This document shows positions 9,272 to 16,299 of a stretch of 64,000 bases of DNA, in pieces; positions within the stretch are counted from its first letter, which is position 1; each line of letters opens with the position of its first letter. The notes beneath the pieces are model-generated. The model was not told where the DNA came from. It worked only from the letters and a program-made list of their open reading frames with translations, and searched no databases. The position numbers and the translations under genes were made by a program. The stretch lies in NCBI GenBank assembly GCA_945939115.1, contig CAMEVC010000008.1:20051-84050 (forward strand), written 5' to 3'. Source of the stretch: an uncultured Eubacterium sp. Lineage in GTDB: Bacteria; Bacillota; Clostridia; Lachnospirales; Lachnospiraceae.

Positions 9272-9282
9272 TGTGTTATAAT
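9255..9282 (+). promoter_or_regulatory. Candidate promoter for the lipoprotein gene
   Basis: TTGATT and TATAAT spaced 16 bp, overlapping the 3' end of the kinase gene. It would allow the lipoprotein to be expressed apart from the two-component system. Confidence 0.4.
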
Positions 9283-9318
9283 TGATATATATTTATAATT
9301 ACCATGAGGAGCGGATTA

Positions 9319-10056
9319 ATGAAAAGAATAATTACAGGTCTTCTATTGCTGTTGTGTTGTGCTGCGCTTGCCGGTTGTGGAAAGAATGACATAACATTAA
9401 CTAAAGAAGAAAATGACCTTATTGCAGAATATATTGCCGGAATACTCATGAAGTATTCCTATGAGAACGAATGGAAATATCAGAAGCTTAATTCATCAAA
9501 CAGTGCTACAACATCTGATAAATCAGGCCAGACTCCAACCAAGTTACCAAGCCAGCCGCAGACAGTGGCAGAATCAACACAGAATACGAAGGCTTCAACA
9601 CCTGTTAAGGGTGACATTACAGAGAATAAGGATTTGCTTACATCTCTTCCGGAAGCACTCGGACTTAGCGGAGTTACACTTACATATAAGGACTATATAA
9701 CGGGAAATTCATATCCTGTGGATGATTATATACTATCAGTGCCGGCACAGTCAGGATGCAAGGTGGTTGCAGTTGAATTAAAGCTTACCAATACAGGGAA
9801 TTCTGCTGTTGTGCTTAATTCATCAACAGGCAGTGTATCAATTAAGCTTATGGCAGGGGATAAGAATGTAAACAGCTATGCATCAATGCTTAAGAATGAT
9901 CTTACTACTCTCAAGAATGTAAGTCTTTCTGCCGGAGAGAGCAAAGATGTGGTTGTGCTTTTTCAGGTTAAAGAAAGCGATGCCAATTCTATAGCCGGTT
10001 CTGTTATGTCGGCTACATCATCCGGAGCATCGCTTGGTTCAATTACTCTTAATTAA
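9319..10056 (+). CDS. Lipoprotein with DUF4352-like C-terminal domain
   Basis: Predicted surface lipoprotein of 245 residues. The signal sequence KRIITGLLLLLCCAALAGC ends in a lipobox with Cys about residue 20. A Ser/Thr/Gln/Pro-rich linker (about 55-100) suggests a wall-spanning stalk. The C-terminal half (about 125-245) reads as an immunoglobulin-like beta domain of the DUF4352 type: VVAVELKLTNTGNSAVVLN, then a segment ending SLSAGESKDVVVLFQV. GAGGAG precedes the second ATG, chosen as start. Its position after a two-component system suggests an accessory or regulated role, but no specific function can be given. It overlaps the convergent pectinesterase stop by 4 bp. Confidence 0.8.
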   Translation: MKRIITGLLLLLCCAALAGCGKNDITLTKEENDLIAEYIAGILMKYSYENEWKYQKLNSSNSATTSDKSGQTPTKLPSQPQTVAESTQNTKASTPVKGDITENKDLLTSLPEALGLSGVTLTYKDYITGNSYPVDDYILSVPAQSGCKVVAVELKLTNTGNSAVVLNSSTGSVSIKLMAGDKNVNSYASMLKNDLTTLKNVSLSAGESKDVVVLFQVKESDANSIAGSVMSATSSGASLGSITLN

Positions 10057-10994
10057 GAGTTCATAACATTTGATTTAGTATATTTTGCAGCTTGTGTCTC
10101 ATCTAACTGATGAACATAGGCTGCTCTTTTTTCGGGATTATATCCGGGACCGTGTCCGTTATATTCTGCATAGAATACAGTATCGTGGGATTCGGGTTTG
10201 TTCCAGTCAGTAAAACCTTCATCAATAATCTGTTCTGAGTATTCACAGTTTAGCAGAACAGTTCTGGCATATATTCTCCATGGTCTGCTAAGCGCAACAC
10301 TCTTAGGCGGGCAGTTTCCGGTAAAGGTGCAGCTATCGAACACATAGCCGAATTCCTGACCTCCATATGTGGAAGGAGCAGTATAGTAGGCGTTAATACT
10401 ATTGTTTCTGTTAAGGGCGAAAAGTGTACAGTTTCTGAAGTATGCTGTTGCACTACCGAATATAAAATCCACTTCTCCTGCAATATAGCAGTCTTCATAT
10501 AGCTGGTGTACATGGCGTCGTTTTGCATTAATTGTAGGACCGGTAAATCCACCCGGCTGTTTTTCTTTCATTGGAAGAGGCCCGGTAAAAAGCGTATCCT
10601 GATGTCCAAGGAGCTTACAGTTCTTGAAAATAATATTGTCTCCTTCAGCATAGACTGCAATCGCCTGACCGACATCATCGCCAAATCCGGCACTGTTTTC
10701 AAATGTGATATTGTATGCGCTGAAATTATCTGCGTACACAAGAAATGTATATGAACGGAATGTTCCTCGTTTAGAACCGTCAGGCATAAGCATACGAGCA
10801 TAGTAGCCCTCAGTAACAATGACATTATCCTTAGATTCGCCAATCAGGGTTATGTTGTCCTGCCTTATCTCGACTCTTTCTTTGTATATTCCGTTTTTGA
10901 TGTAAATTGTTTCAGGAATTCCGAAGGGAACGGAGTTAACAGCCTGCTGTAAAGAAGTATAATCTCCGGATTTATCCTTTGCTACGGTAATCAT
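10053..10994 (-). CDS. Pectinesterase (pectin methylesterase), CE8 family, no signal peptide
   Basis: Hydrolyses methyl esters of polygalacturonate. The 313 residues form a right-handed beta-helix family match: GQAIAVYAEGDNIIFKNC and GHQDTLF (first catalytic Asp), AGEVDFIFGSATAYF (second catalytic Asp) and SRPWRIYARTV (conserved Arg/Trp). A near-perfect GGAGGTGAT ribosome site precedes the ATG chosen, which leaves no room for a signal peptide. The enzyme is therefore probably cytoplasmic and acts on imported methylated oligogalacturonides. A minus-strand TATAAT at 11020-11025 with a weak -35 could drive it. Divergent from the acetyltransferase gene. It fits a pectin-using gut anaerobe. Confidence 0.93.
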   Translation of the reverse strand: MITVAKDKSGDYTSLQQAVNSVPFGIPETIYIKNGIYKERVEIRQDNITLIGESKDNVIVTEGYYARMLMPDGSKRGTFRSYTFLVYADNFSAYNITFENSAGFGDDVGQAIAVYAEGDNIIFKNCKLLGHQDTLFTGPLPMKEKQPGGFTGPTINAKRRHVHQLYEDCYIAGEVDFIFGSATAYFRNCTLFALNRNNSINAYYTAPSTYGGQEFGYVFDSCTFTGNCPPKSVALSRPWRIYARTVLLNCEYSEQIIDEGFTDWNKPESHDTVFYAEYNGHGPGYNPEKRAAYVHQLDETQAAKYTKSNVMNS

Positions 10995-11031
10995 GTCATC
11001 ACCTCCAATATTTTTTAACATTATAGCATAC

Positions 11032-11060
11032 TGGACATATATAAATAAAGCGAGTATAAT
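11032..11060 (+). promoter_or_regulatory. Candidate promoter for the GNAT gene
   Basis: TGGACA and TATAAT spaced 17 bp. The -10 sits inside an imperfect palindrome (CGAG...CTCG). The region overlaps the likely divergent pectinesterase promoter, so the two genes may influence each other. Confidence 0.5.
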
Positions 11061-11094
11061 ACGCTCGTTTAAAAAAATTACAGGGATGATTATT

Positions 11095-11514
11095 ATGATA
11101 AGAATTGTTGAAGATTTAAAAAATGTGGATGTCTATCTTTCGTTGCGAAAACAGGTGGGCTGGATAGAACTTGACAGACAACAGGCACAGAAGGCACTTG
11201 ATAACAGTGTTAAGATATTTACCGTATACGATGATGACAAGCCAATTGGAATGGGAAGAATTGTGGGAGATCAGGCAGTTATAAGCTATATTCAGGACCT
11301 TATTGTAATTCCGGAGTATCAGAGTCGTCATATTGGAAGTATGCTTATAGATAAGCTGATAGATTATGTTAAGAGTATGACGAAGACTGGAACCAGAATG
11401 ATGCTGTGCCTTATGTGTGCCAAAGGGCGTGAAGAATTCTATGAAAAACATGGATTTATTGGGAGACCAACGCCGCAGCTCGGACCGGGAATGATACAGT
11501 ACATATTGCAATAA
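11095..11514 (+). CDS. GNAT-family N-acetyltransferase
   Basis: Predicted acetyl-CoA-dependent acetyltransferase of 139 residues; substrate unknown. The acetyl-CoA-binding motif is seen in DLIVIPEYQSRHIGSMLIDKLIDYV (V..pEyQ.rhiG) with a preceding beta strand KPIGMGRIVGDQAVISYIQ. The C-terminal FYEKHGFIGRPTPQLGPGM is typical of small stand-alone GNAT proteins. The ribosome site AGGGATGAT is moderate for the ATG used; an ATG three codons upstream is an alternative. Divergent from the pectinesterase and upstream of bioY, with no evident functional link. Confidence 0.85.
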   Translation: MIRIVEDLKNVDVYLSLRKQVGWIELDRQQAQKALDNSVKIFTVYDDDKPIGMGRIVGDQAVISYIQDLIVIPEYQSRHIGSMLIDKLIDYVKSMTKTGTRMMLCLMCAKGREEFYEKHGFIGRPTPQLGPGMIQYILQ

Positions 11515-11556
11515 ATGTGTGCGGCTTTATTTTACTGCCCTTATATTTGAATTTAA

Positions 11557-11585
11557 TGTCAACCTAAAATAAATGACGGTTGACA
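11557..11585 (+). promoter_or_regulatory. BirA (biotin repressor) operator upstream of bioY
   Basis: The inverted arms TGTCAACC and GGTTGACA are separated by 13 bp and match the biotin-repressor recognition half-sites. The right arm overlaps the -35 box of the bioY promoter, so biotinoyl-AMP-BirA binding would block transcription. The spacer is slightly shorter than the usual 14-16. Confidence 0.8.
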
Positions 11586-11608
11586 ATATATTTTGCTATG
11601 TGTACAAT
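11580..11608 (+). promoter_or_regulatory. Sigma-A promoter of bioY
   Basis: A perfect TTGACA, 17-bp spacer and TACAAT. The -35 is embedded in the right arm of the BirA operator. Confidence 0.8.
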
Positions 11609-11647
11609 GTTTACTGTTGTATTACATTAGAAAAGGAAGGCACAATA

Positions 11648-12205
11648 ATGAAAAGCAAAAAATTGACAATCTATCAGATTACTTTCATGGCATTAATGGC
11701 CGCAGTTACATGTATTCTCGGACCTCTTTCAGTTCCAATCGGTCAGGTTCCAATTTCATTAACTAACCTGGTTATATACTTTACAGTATATGTATTAGGC
11801 GCATGGGCTGGAACCGGCAGCTACTGTATATATCTTATTCTTGGGGCAGTAGGACTTCCAATATTTTCCGGATTTGCAGGTGGCTTGGGAAAACTGCTGG
11901 GACCTACTGGTGGTTATCTGGTAGGATTTATATTTATGGCATTAATTGGCGGACTTGTTATTGAACTTGCTCATAGAAATATATGGCTGACAATGATTGG
12001 ATGGGTAGTTGGAACCGCTGTTGCATACCTTTTTGGAACGATCTGGTTCGTATATCTTTTGAAATGTTCAGTCGCATATGCACTTACGGTGTGTGTGTTC
12101 CCATTTATTGTATTTGATATAATCAAAATTGTTATAGCAACACTGCTTGGAAAAACAGTGAGAATAGCTTTGACTAAAGCAGGAATGATAGAGAAAACAG
12201 CTTAA
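11648..12205 (+). CDS. bioY: Biotin ECF transporter substrate-binding subunit BioY
   Basis: Membrane protein that binds biotin with high affinity and works alone or with an ECF energy module (EcfA/A'/T) encoded elsewhere. The 185 residues form about six helices. Family motifs are visible: MAAVTCILGPLSVPIGQVPISLTNL, GAVGLPIFSGFAGGLGKLLGPTGGYLVGF and the C-terminal PFIVFDIIKIVIATLLG. AAGGAAGG precedes the ATG used, and the longest frame begins inside the promoter so cannot be right. The operator shows control by biotin. No biotin-synthesis genes are nearby, consistent with scavenging. Confidence 0.95.
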   Translation: MKSKKLTIYQITFMALMAAVTCILGPLSVPIGQVPISLTNLVIYFTVYVLGAWAGTGSYCIYLILGAVGLPIFSGFAGGLGKLLGPTGGYLVGFIFMALIGGLVIELAHRNIWLTMIGWVVGTAVAYLFGTIWFVYLLKCSVAYALTVCVFPFIVFDIIKIVIATLLGKTVRIALTKAGMIEKTA

Positions 12206-12229
12206 TAGACTTTATTACGGTCCCTAAAT

Positions 12230-12276
12230 AAAAGAGCCATGAACGGATATGAATAATAATCGTTCATGGCTCTTTT
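12230..12276. terminator. Bidirectional terminator between bioY and the isomerase gene
   Basis: A perfect 16-bp stem (AAAAGAGCCATGAACG and its complement) with a 15-nt loop, A/T-flanked on both sides, serves the two convergent genes. Confidence 0.85.
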
Positions 12277-12288
12277 GTATGAAAAGAA

Positions 12289-12930
12289 TTATGCTCTTAA
12301 TGTCTTAACATATTCAGCAATCTTATCATCCTTGCAGTTAGCAAAGAAGAGTTCTTCAAACTTCTCACCTGCAACAGCACCCTTTACAAGATCCTGATCG
12401 AGATTTTTAAGAATTTCTACGAGATCCTGCTTAAGTGATACAGCTCTTACCCCATCAAGAATTTTCTTATTTCTCTGCTCTGGAACAACTCTTTCCTTAG
12501 GATATCCGCCACCTGGCTCACCTTCGAAAAGCTTCTCAAAGATATATGTAAGATTAAGCTCTGCACCCCAGCCGAATCCCTTGGCGAATGGAAGTGCGAT
12601 AGCATTACCGTCATTAATCTGCATGAACATATAAGCGTCTGAAGGGTCAACAACATGTCCGCAGAGAACTCCCGGAAATGAGTTGAGCGCTAACATAGCA
12701 CCTTCACCTGTACCGCAGCCTGTTACAACAAAGTCAGCAGCACCGCTGTTTAAAAGGATTGCTGCAAGAATACCGTTTTGAACATATGTAAGCTGTGCAG
12801 TATCATCAGCAGAATACATACCATAGTTATCAACTGTGTGTCCTTTGCTCTCAGCAACATTCTTAAGTGCTGAGTAAATCATCTCATTCTTAGCAGCCTG
12901 GCTGTTTTCATTAATTAATGCAATTCTCAT
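12289..12930 (-). CDS. RpiB/LacA/LacB-family sugar-phosphate isomerase
   Basis: The 213 residues match the ribose 5-phosphate isomerase B / galactose-6-phosphate isomerase fold: MRIALINENSQAAKNE at the nucleotide-like N-terminus, then ADFVVTGCGTGEGAMLALNSFPGVLCGHVVDPSDAYMF with the catalytic-Cys region GCGTGEG. It is longer than classical RpiB (about 150) because of a C-terminal extension with GEPGGGYPKERVVPEQR, as in a clostridial subfamily often found with uronate or pentose catabolism; the exact substrate is unknown. TAAGGAGG precedes the ATG chosen. The nearby pectinesterase makes a pectin-derived sugar plausible, but this is inference. Confidence 0.85.
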   Translation of the reverse strand: MRIALINENSQAAKNEMIYSALKNVAESKGHTVDNYGMYSADDTAQLTYVQNGILAAILLNSGAADFVVTGCGTGEGAMLALNSFPGVLCGHVVDPSDAYMFMQINDGNAIALPFAKGFGWGAELNLTYIFEKLFEGEPGGGYPKERVVPEQRNKKILDGVRAVSLKQDLVEILKNLDQDLVKGAVAGEKFEELFFANCKDDKIAEYVKTLRA

Positions 12931-13046
12931 TATTATCCTCCTTATTTCCCAATATATATCTGGGATTATATATAAACTATAAGCGAGGCACAGCCTTTTG
13001 TCAAATGTGCTTTCATAATAATACATTTACCAGAAAGGTTATTATG

Positions 13047-13061
13047 TGGTATATTATACCA
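13047..13061. promoter_or_regulatory. Perfect 15-bp palindrome in a divergent intergenic region
   Basis: TGGTATA-T-TATACCA lies between the isomerase gene (minus) and the sigma-like gene (plus). Its minus strand contains TATAAT, so it may be the isomerase -10 region, a repressor site, or both. Confidence 0.3.
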
Positions 13062-13124
13062 TGCTGATAAAGTGCTGTTGTAATTCATAAGTTGAAAAAT
13101 GCACTAATTATATGGAGGAATACT

Positions 13125-14087
13125 ATGGCAAATGTTAATAAAGACATTCAGGCTGCATTCATGGAAGCGGTTTCGAGTATTAAAGAATATGCAAAAGTAA
13201 ATGGAAACACGGTTACAAGAGATGATATAAACAATTTTTTCAAGGATATGGCATTAGATGAGTCTAAGTTTCAGATGATTAGCGGATATCTTATGGCTAA
13301 CAGCATTAAGATTGAGGGCGAGGCAGGTGATGACAACGAATTTCTTAACATGATGGAAAATGCTGCTGCCAGCAAAGCAGGTGGAGAAGCTGAGGAAGAA
13401 GAGGACAGCGGTAATATATCTGAGGAAGAGAAAGAGGATAAGAAAGTTGCAGATGATATAGTAAGCCACCTCAATTATGAGGAGGATGAGAAATATCTGA
13501 AAATGTATCTTAATGACCTGTCAGGTATACAGCCTATGACAGATACTACAAGATCATATCTTCTTATGAATATTGTGGAGGATAAGGATAAGGAATCTCT
13601 TAAACTGCTTACAGAGAGCTATCTTGAGAAAATAGTTGGCTGGATTGAACCTTTCCGTGGAAGGGGAGCACTCGCCTGTGATCTTATACAGGAGGCTAAT
13701 CTTGCAATGACAGCATACATCGGACAGCAGGAATGGCTCAATAATTATGAGTGGAAGGATAAGATAAAGGAGGGAAGTTCACAGGATCTTCTCGATGTGA
13801 TAAAGGAGATTGACAAGGCTGTACAGGAAGAGATTGAGGGCAGTCTTAACATGATGATTGATGAGCAGCAGGATGTTAATATGGTGTCCGGAAAGATACT
13901 CAATAAGGTTAATCTTGTGAACGACTGGGCTGTGAGATTAAGAGAGGAACTTGGAAGAAAACCTACAGTTAAGGAAGTGGCTGAAAATATGGGAGTCTCA
14001 GAAAATATAGTTACAGAGGCAATAAGACTTTCAAGTGAAACAATTGAAGATATTGATTATGAAAAGAGCGCTCCAGGGAAAGAATAA
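13125..14087 (+). CDS. Sigma-70-like protein lacking promoter-recognition regions
   Basis: 320 residues with clear but partial similarity to primary sigma factors. Residues 1-65 resemble region 1.1, and 85-108 are an acidic linker. DEKYLKMYLNDLSGIQPMT (121-139) resembles regions 1.2 and 2.1, and FRGRGALACDLIQEANLAM (177-195) resembles the core-binding part of region 2. LREELGRKPTVKEVAENMGVSENIV (272-296) is a region 3 helix pair. The aromatic melting and -10-recognition segment (regions 2.3-2.4) is replaced by an unrelated acidic helix, and region 4 is absent. It may bind RNA polymerase core without recognising promoters. A GGAGG site supports the ATG used. Confidence 0.8.
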   Translation: MANVNKDIQAAFMEAVSSIKEYAKVNGNTVTRDDINNFFKDMALDESKFQMISGYLMANSIKIEGEAGDDNEFLNMMENAAASKAGGEAEEEEDSGNISEEEKEDKKVADDIVSHLNYEEDEKYLKMYLNDLSGIQPMTDTTRSYLLMNIVEDKDKESLKLLTESYLEKIVGWIEPFRGRGALACDLIQEANLAMTAYIGQQEWLNNYEWKDKIKEGSSQDLLDVIKEIDKAVQEEIEGSLNMMIDEQQDVNMVSGKILNKVNLVNDWAVRLREELGRKPTVKEVAENMGVSENIVTEAIRLSSETIEDIDYEKSAPGKE

Positions 14088-14139
14088 GTTAATATATTTA
14101 ACTATTAAAAGGATATCGAGAAAATTTTAACAATTAATA

Positions 14140-14168
14140 TTGATTTTAATTATGGCTTGGTATAGAAT
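14140..14168 (+). promoter_or_regulatory. Candidate promoter for pckA
   Basis: TTGATT and TAGAAT spaced 17 bp with a TGG-extended -10, about 55 bp before the start codon. Confidence 0.5.
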
Positions 14169-14223
14169 TAAAGGGAATTTTGTAATATTTACAAGAAAAT
14201 ATATGAAAAGAGGTTAATGTAAG

Positions 14224-15828
14224 ATGGCAAAAATCGATTTAAGCAAGTATGGCATCACAGGTGCAACAGAGATCGTGTACAATCCTTCTTATGAATTATT
14301 ATTCGAGGAGGAGACAAAGTCTACAAACGAGGGCTATGAAGTTGGTAAGGAAAGTGAGCTTGGTGCAGTTAATGTTATGACAGGTATCTACACAGGTCGT
14401 TCTCCTAAAGACAAGTACATCGTTGTTGATGAGAACTCTAAGGACACAGTATGGTGGACATCAGATGAGTACAAGAACGATAACCATCCAATGTCAGAAG
14501 ATGTATGGGCTAAGGTTAAGGACATTGCTAAGAAAGAGCTTTCTAATAAGAGACTTTTTGTAGTTGATGCTTTCTGTGGAGCTAACAAGGACACAAGAAT
14601 GGCAGTTCGTTTCATCGTTGAAGTTGCTTGGCAGGCACATTTTGTAACTAATATGTTCATTAAGCCAACAGCAGAAGAACTTGAGAACTTCGAGCCAGAT
14701 TTCGTTGTATATAATGCTTCTAAGGCTAAGGTTGAGAATTATGCAGAGTTAGGTCTTAATTCAGAGACATGTGTAGCATTCAATATCACAAGCCATGAGC
14801 AGGTAATCATCAATACATGGTATGGTGGAGAGATGAAGAAGGGTATGTTCTCTATGATGAACTATTACCTTCCATTAAAGGGTATTGCTTCAATGCACTG
14901 CTCAGCTAACACAGATATGAACGGAGAGAACACAGCTATATTCTTCGGCCTTTCAGGAACAGGTAAGACAACTCTTTCAACAGACCCTAAGAGACTTCTT
15001 ATCGGTGATGATGAGCACGGCTGGGATGACAACGGGGTATTCAACTTTGAGGGTGGATGCTACGCTAAGGTTATCAATCTTGATAAGGATTCAGAGCCGG
15101 ATATTTACAATGCTATCAAGAGAAATGCTCTTCTTGAGAACGTTACACTTGATGATAATGGAAAGATCGATTTTGCAGATAAGAGTGTAACAGAGAATAC
15201 ACGTGTTTCTTATCCAATTGACCATATTAATAATATTGTAAGACCAGTTTCTTCAGCTCCTGCTGCTAAGAATGTTATCTTCCTTTCAGCAGATGCATTT
15301 GGTGTACTTCCTCCAGTATCTATTCTTACGCCAGAGCAGACACAGTACTATTTCCTTTCAGGATTTACTGCTAAGCTTGCCGGTACAGAGAGAGGTATCA
15401 CAGAGCCTACACCTACATTCTCAGCTTGCTTCGGACAGGCTTTCCTTGAGCTTCATCCAACAAAGTATGCTGAAGAGCTTGTTAAGAAGATGGAGAAGAG
15501 TGGAGCTAAGGCTTACTTAGTTAACACAGGATGGAATGGAACAGGTAAGAGAATTTCTATTAAGGATACTCGTGGTATAATTGATGCAATCCTTTCAGGT
15601 GCTATTAATTCAGCTCCTACTAAGACAATTCCTATGTTCAATTTCGAAGTTCCTACAGAGCTTCCAGGTGTAGATCCTAAGATTCTTGACCCAAGAGATA
15701 CATATGCTGATGCTTCAGAGTGGGAAGTTAAGGCTAAGGATCTTGCTGCAAGATTTAACAAGAACTTTGCTAAGTACGAGGGTAATGATGCTGGTAAGGC
15801 ATTAGTTGCTGCCGGACCACAGCTTTAA
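14224..15828 (+). CDS. pckA: Phosphoenolpyruvate carboxykinase (ATP)
   Basis: Interconverts oxaloacetate plus ATP with PEP, CO2 and ADP. In fermenting anaerobes it often runs toward oxaloacetate for succinate or amino-acid formation. The 534 residues carry the ATP-family signatures [11 protein letters not shown], the kinase P-loop [11 protein letters not shown] (242-252), the metal site [10 protein letters not shown], the CYAKVINL segment, and [17 protein letters not shown]. Codon use is strongly biased (frequent TCA, CTT, GGT), as in highly expressed genes such as gpmI. It has its own promoter and a strong terminator, so it is monocistronic. Confidence 0.98.
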   Translation: MAKIDLSKYGITGATEIVYNPSYELLFEEETKSTNEGYEVGKESELGAVNVMTGIYTGRSPKDKYIVVDENSKDTVWWTSDEYKNDNHPMSEDVWAKVKDIAKKELSNKRLFVVDAFCGANKDTRMAVRFIVEVAWQAHFVTNMFIKPTAEELENFEPDFVVYNASKAKVENYAELGLNSETCVAFNITSHEQVIINTWYGGEMKKGMFSMMNYYLPLKGIASMHCSANTDMNGENTAIFFGLSGTGKTTLSTDPKRLLIGDDEHGWDDNGVFNFEGGCYAKVINLDKDSEPDIYNAIKRNALLENVTLDDNGKIDFADKSVTENTRVSYPIDHINNIVRPVSSAPAAKNVIFLSADAFGVLPPVSILTPEQTQYYFLSGFTAKLAGTERGITEPTPTFSACFGQAFLELHPTKYAEELVKKMEKSGAKAYLVNTGWNGTGKRISIKDTRGIIDAILSGAINSAPTKTIPMFNFEVPTELPGVDPKILDPRDTYADASEWEVKAKDLAARFNKNFAKYEGNDAGKALVAAGPQL

Positions 15829-15869
15829 TTAAAAGCGATACAGTTATCAGAAACTGTTTATTATGTGAT

Positions 15870-15907
15870 AATGCCGCGTCTGTTTTTACGGACGTGGCAT
15901 TTTATGT
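15870..15907 (+). terminator. Intrinsic terminator of pckA
   Basis: A 13-bp stem (AATGCCGCGTCTG / CGGACGTGGCATT with G-U pairs) and 6-nt loop, followed by TTTATGTAT. Confidence 0.8.
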
Positions 15908-15934
15908 ATATTTAACTTTTTTTCGCATATAATA

Positions 15935-15963
15935 TTGTGTAAAGAGAAAAGAAGTTGTATAAT
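15935..15963 (+). promoter_or_regulatory. Promoter of the 6S RNA gene
   Basis: TTGTGT and TATAAT spaced 17 bp. The predicted start, near 15970, is followed by a small perfect hairpin GATACG-GAA-CGTATC (15973-15987). Confidence 0.55.
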
Positions 15964-15989
15964 CTATGTAAAGATACGGAACGTATCAA

Positions 15990-16173
15990 TTGAATATTTC
16001 CTGGGGCGCTCGCGAACCCACATTATTTTGATCCTACATTTCTTCGACGGGATTCCTATATCTCCATTCTAATGTCAAGCCTCCTTTGAGTGGAAGGCAG
16101 CGGTCTGGATGCGGTTGCCCACCTGGCTTAGCTAGGAGTCGAAAGCGTGGGAAACGGCGTTTTGGGATATATT
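15990..16173 (+). ncRNA. ssrS: Probable 6S RNA
   Basis: 6S RNA mimics an open promoter and sequesters the housekeeping RNA polymerase. This 472-bp gap has no open frame, but it has a promoter, a strong terminator and an intervening GC-richer segment of about 185 nt. The segment's ends pair (ATATTTCC with GGGATATAT), followed by GGGGCGCTCGCGAACCC at the 5' side and GCCCACCTGGCTTAGC with AGTCGAAAGCGTGGG at the 3' side, as in clostridial 6S RNAs. A long, largely self-complementary rod with an unpaired centre is plausible. I recall the family pattern but could not run a covariance model; the exact ends are uncertain. Confidence 0.6.
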
Positions 16174-16210
16174 AATGGGTTGTCATCGTAAGGTGACAAC
16201 CCATTTTTTA
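16174..16210 (+). terminator. Intrinsic terminator of the 6S RNA
   Basis: A perfect 12-bp stem (AATGGGTTGTCA / TGACAACCCATT), 8-nt loop and a run of six T. Confidence 0.9.
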
Positions 16211-16299
16211 GGTCTATTATTAATTGAAAGTGCATATACTAGAAAGAGCTTGTCTTAGAATTTTTTTAATAATAATTCGTAAAACGAGGAGATGCACTT

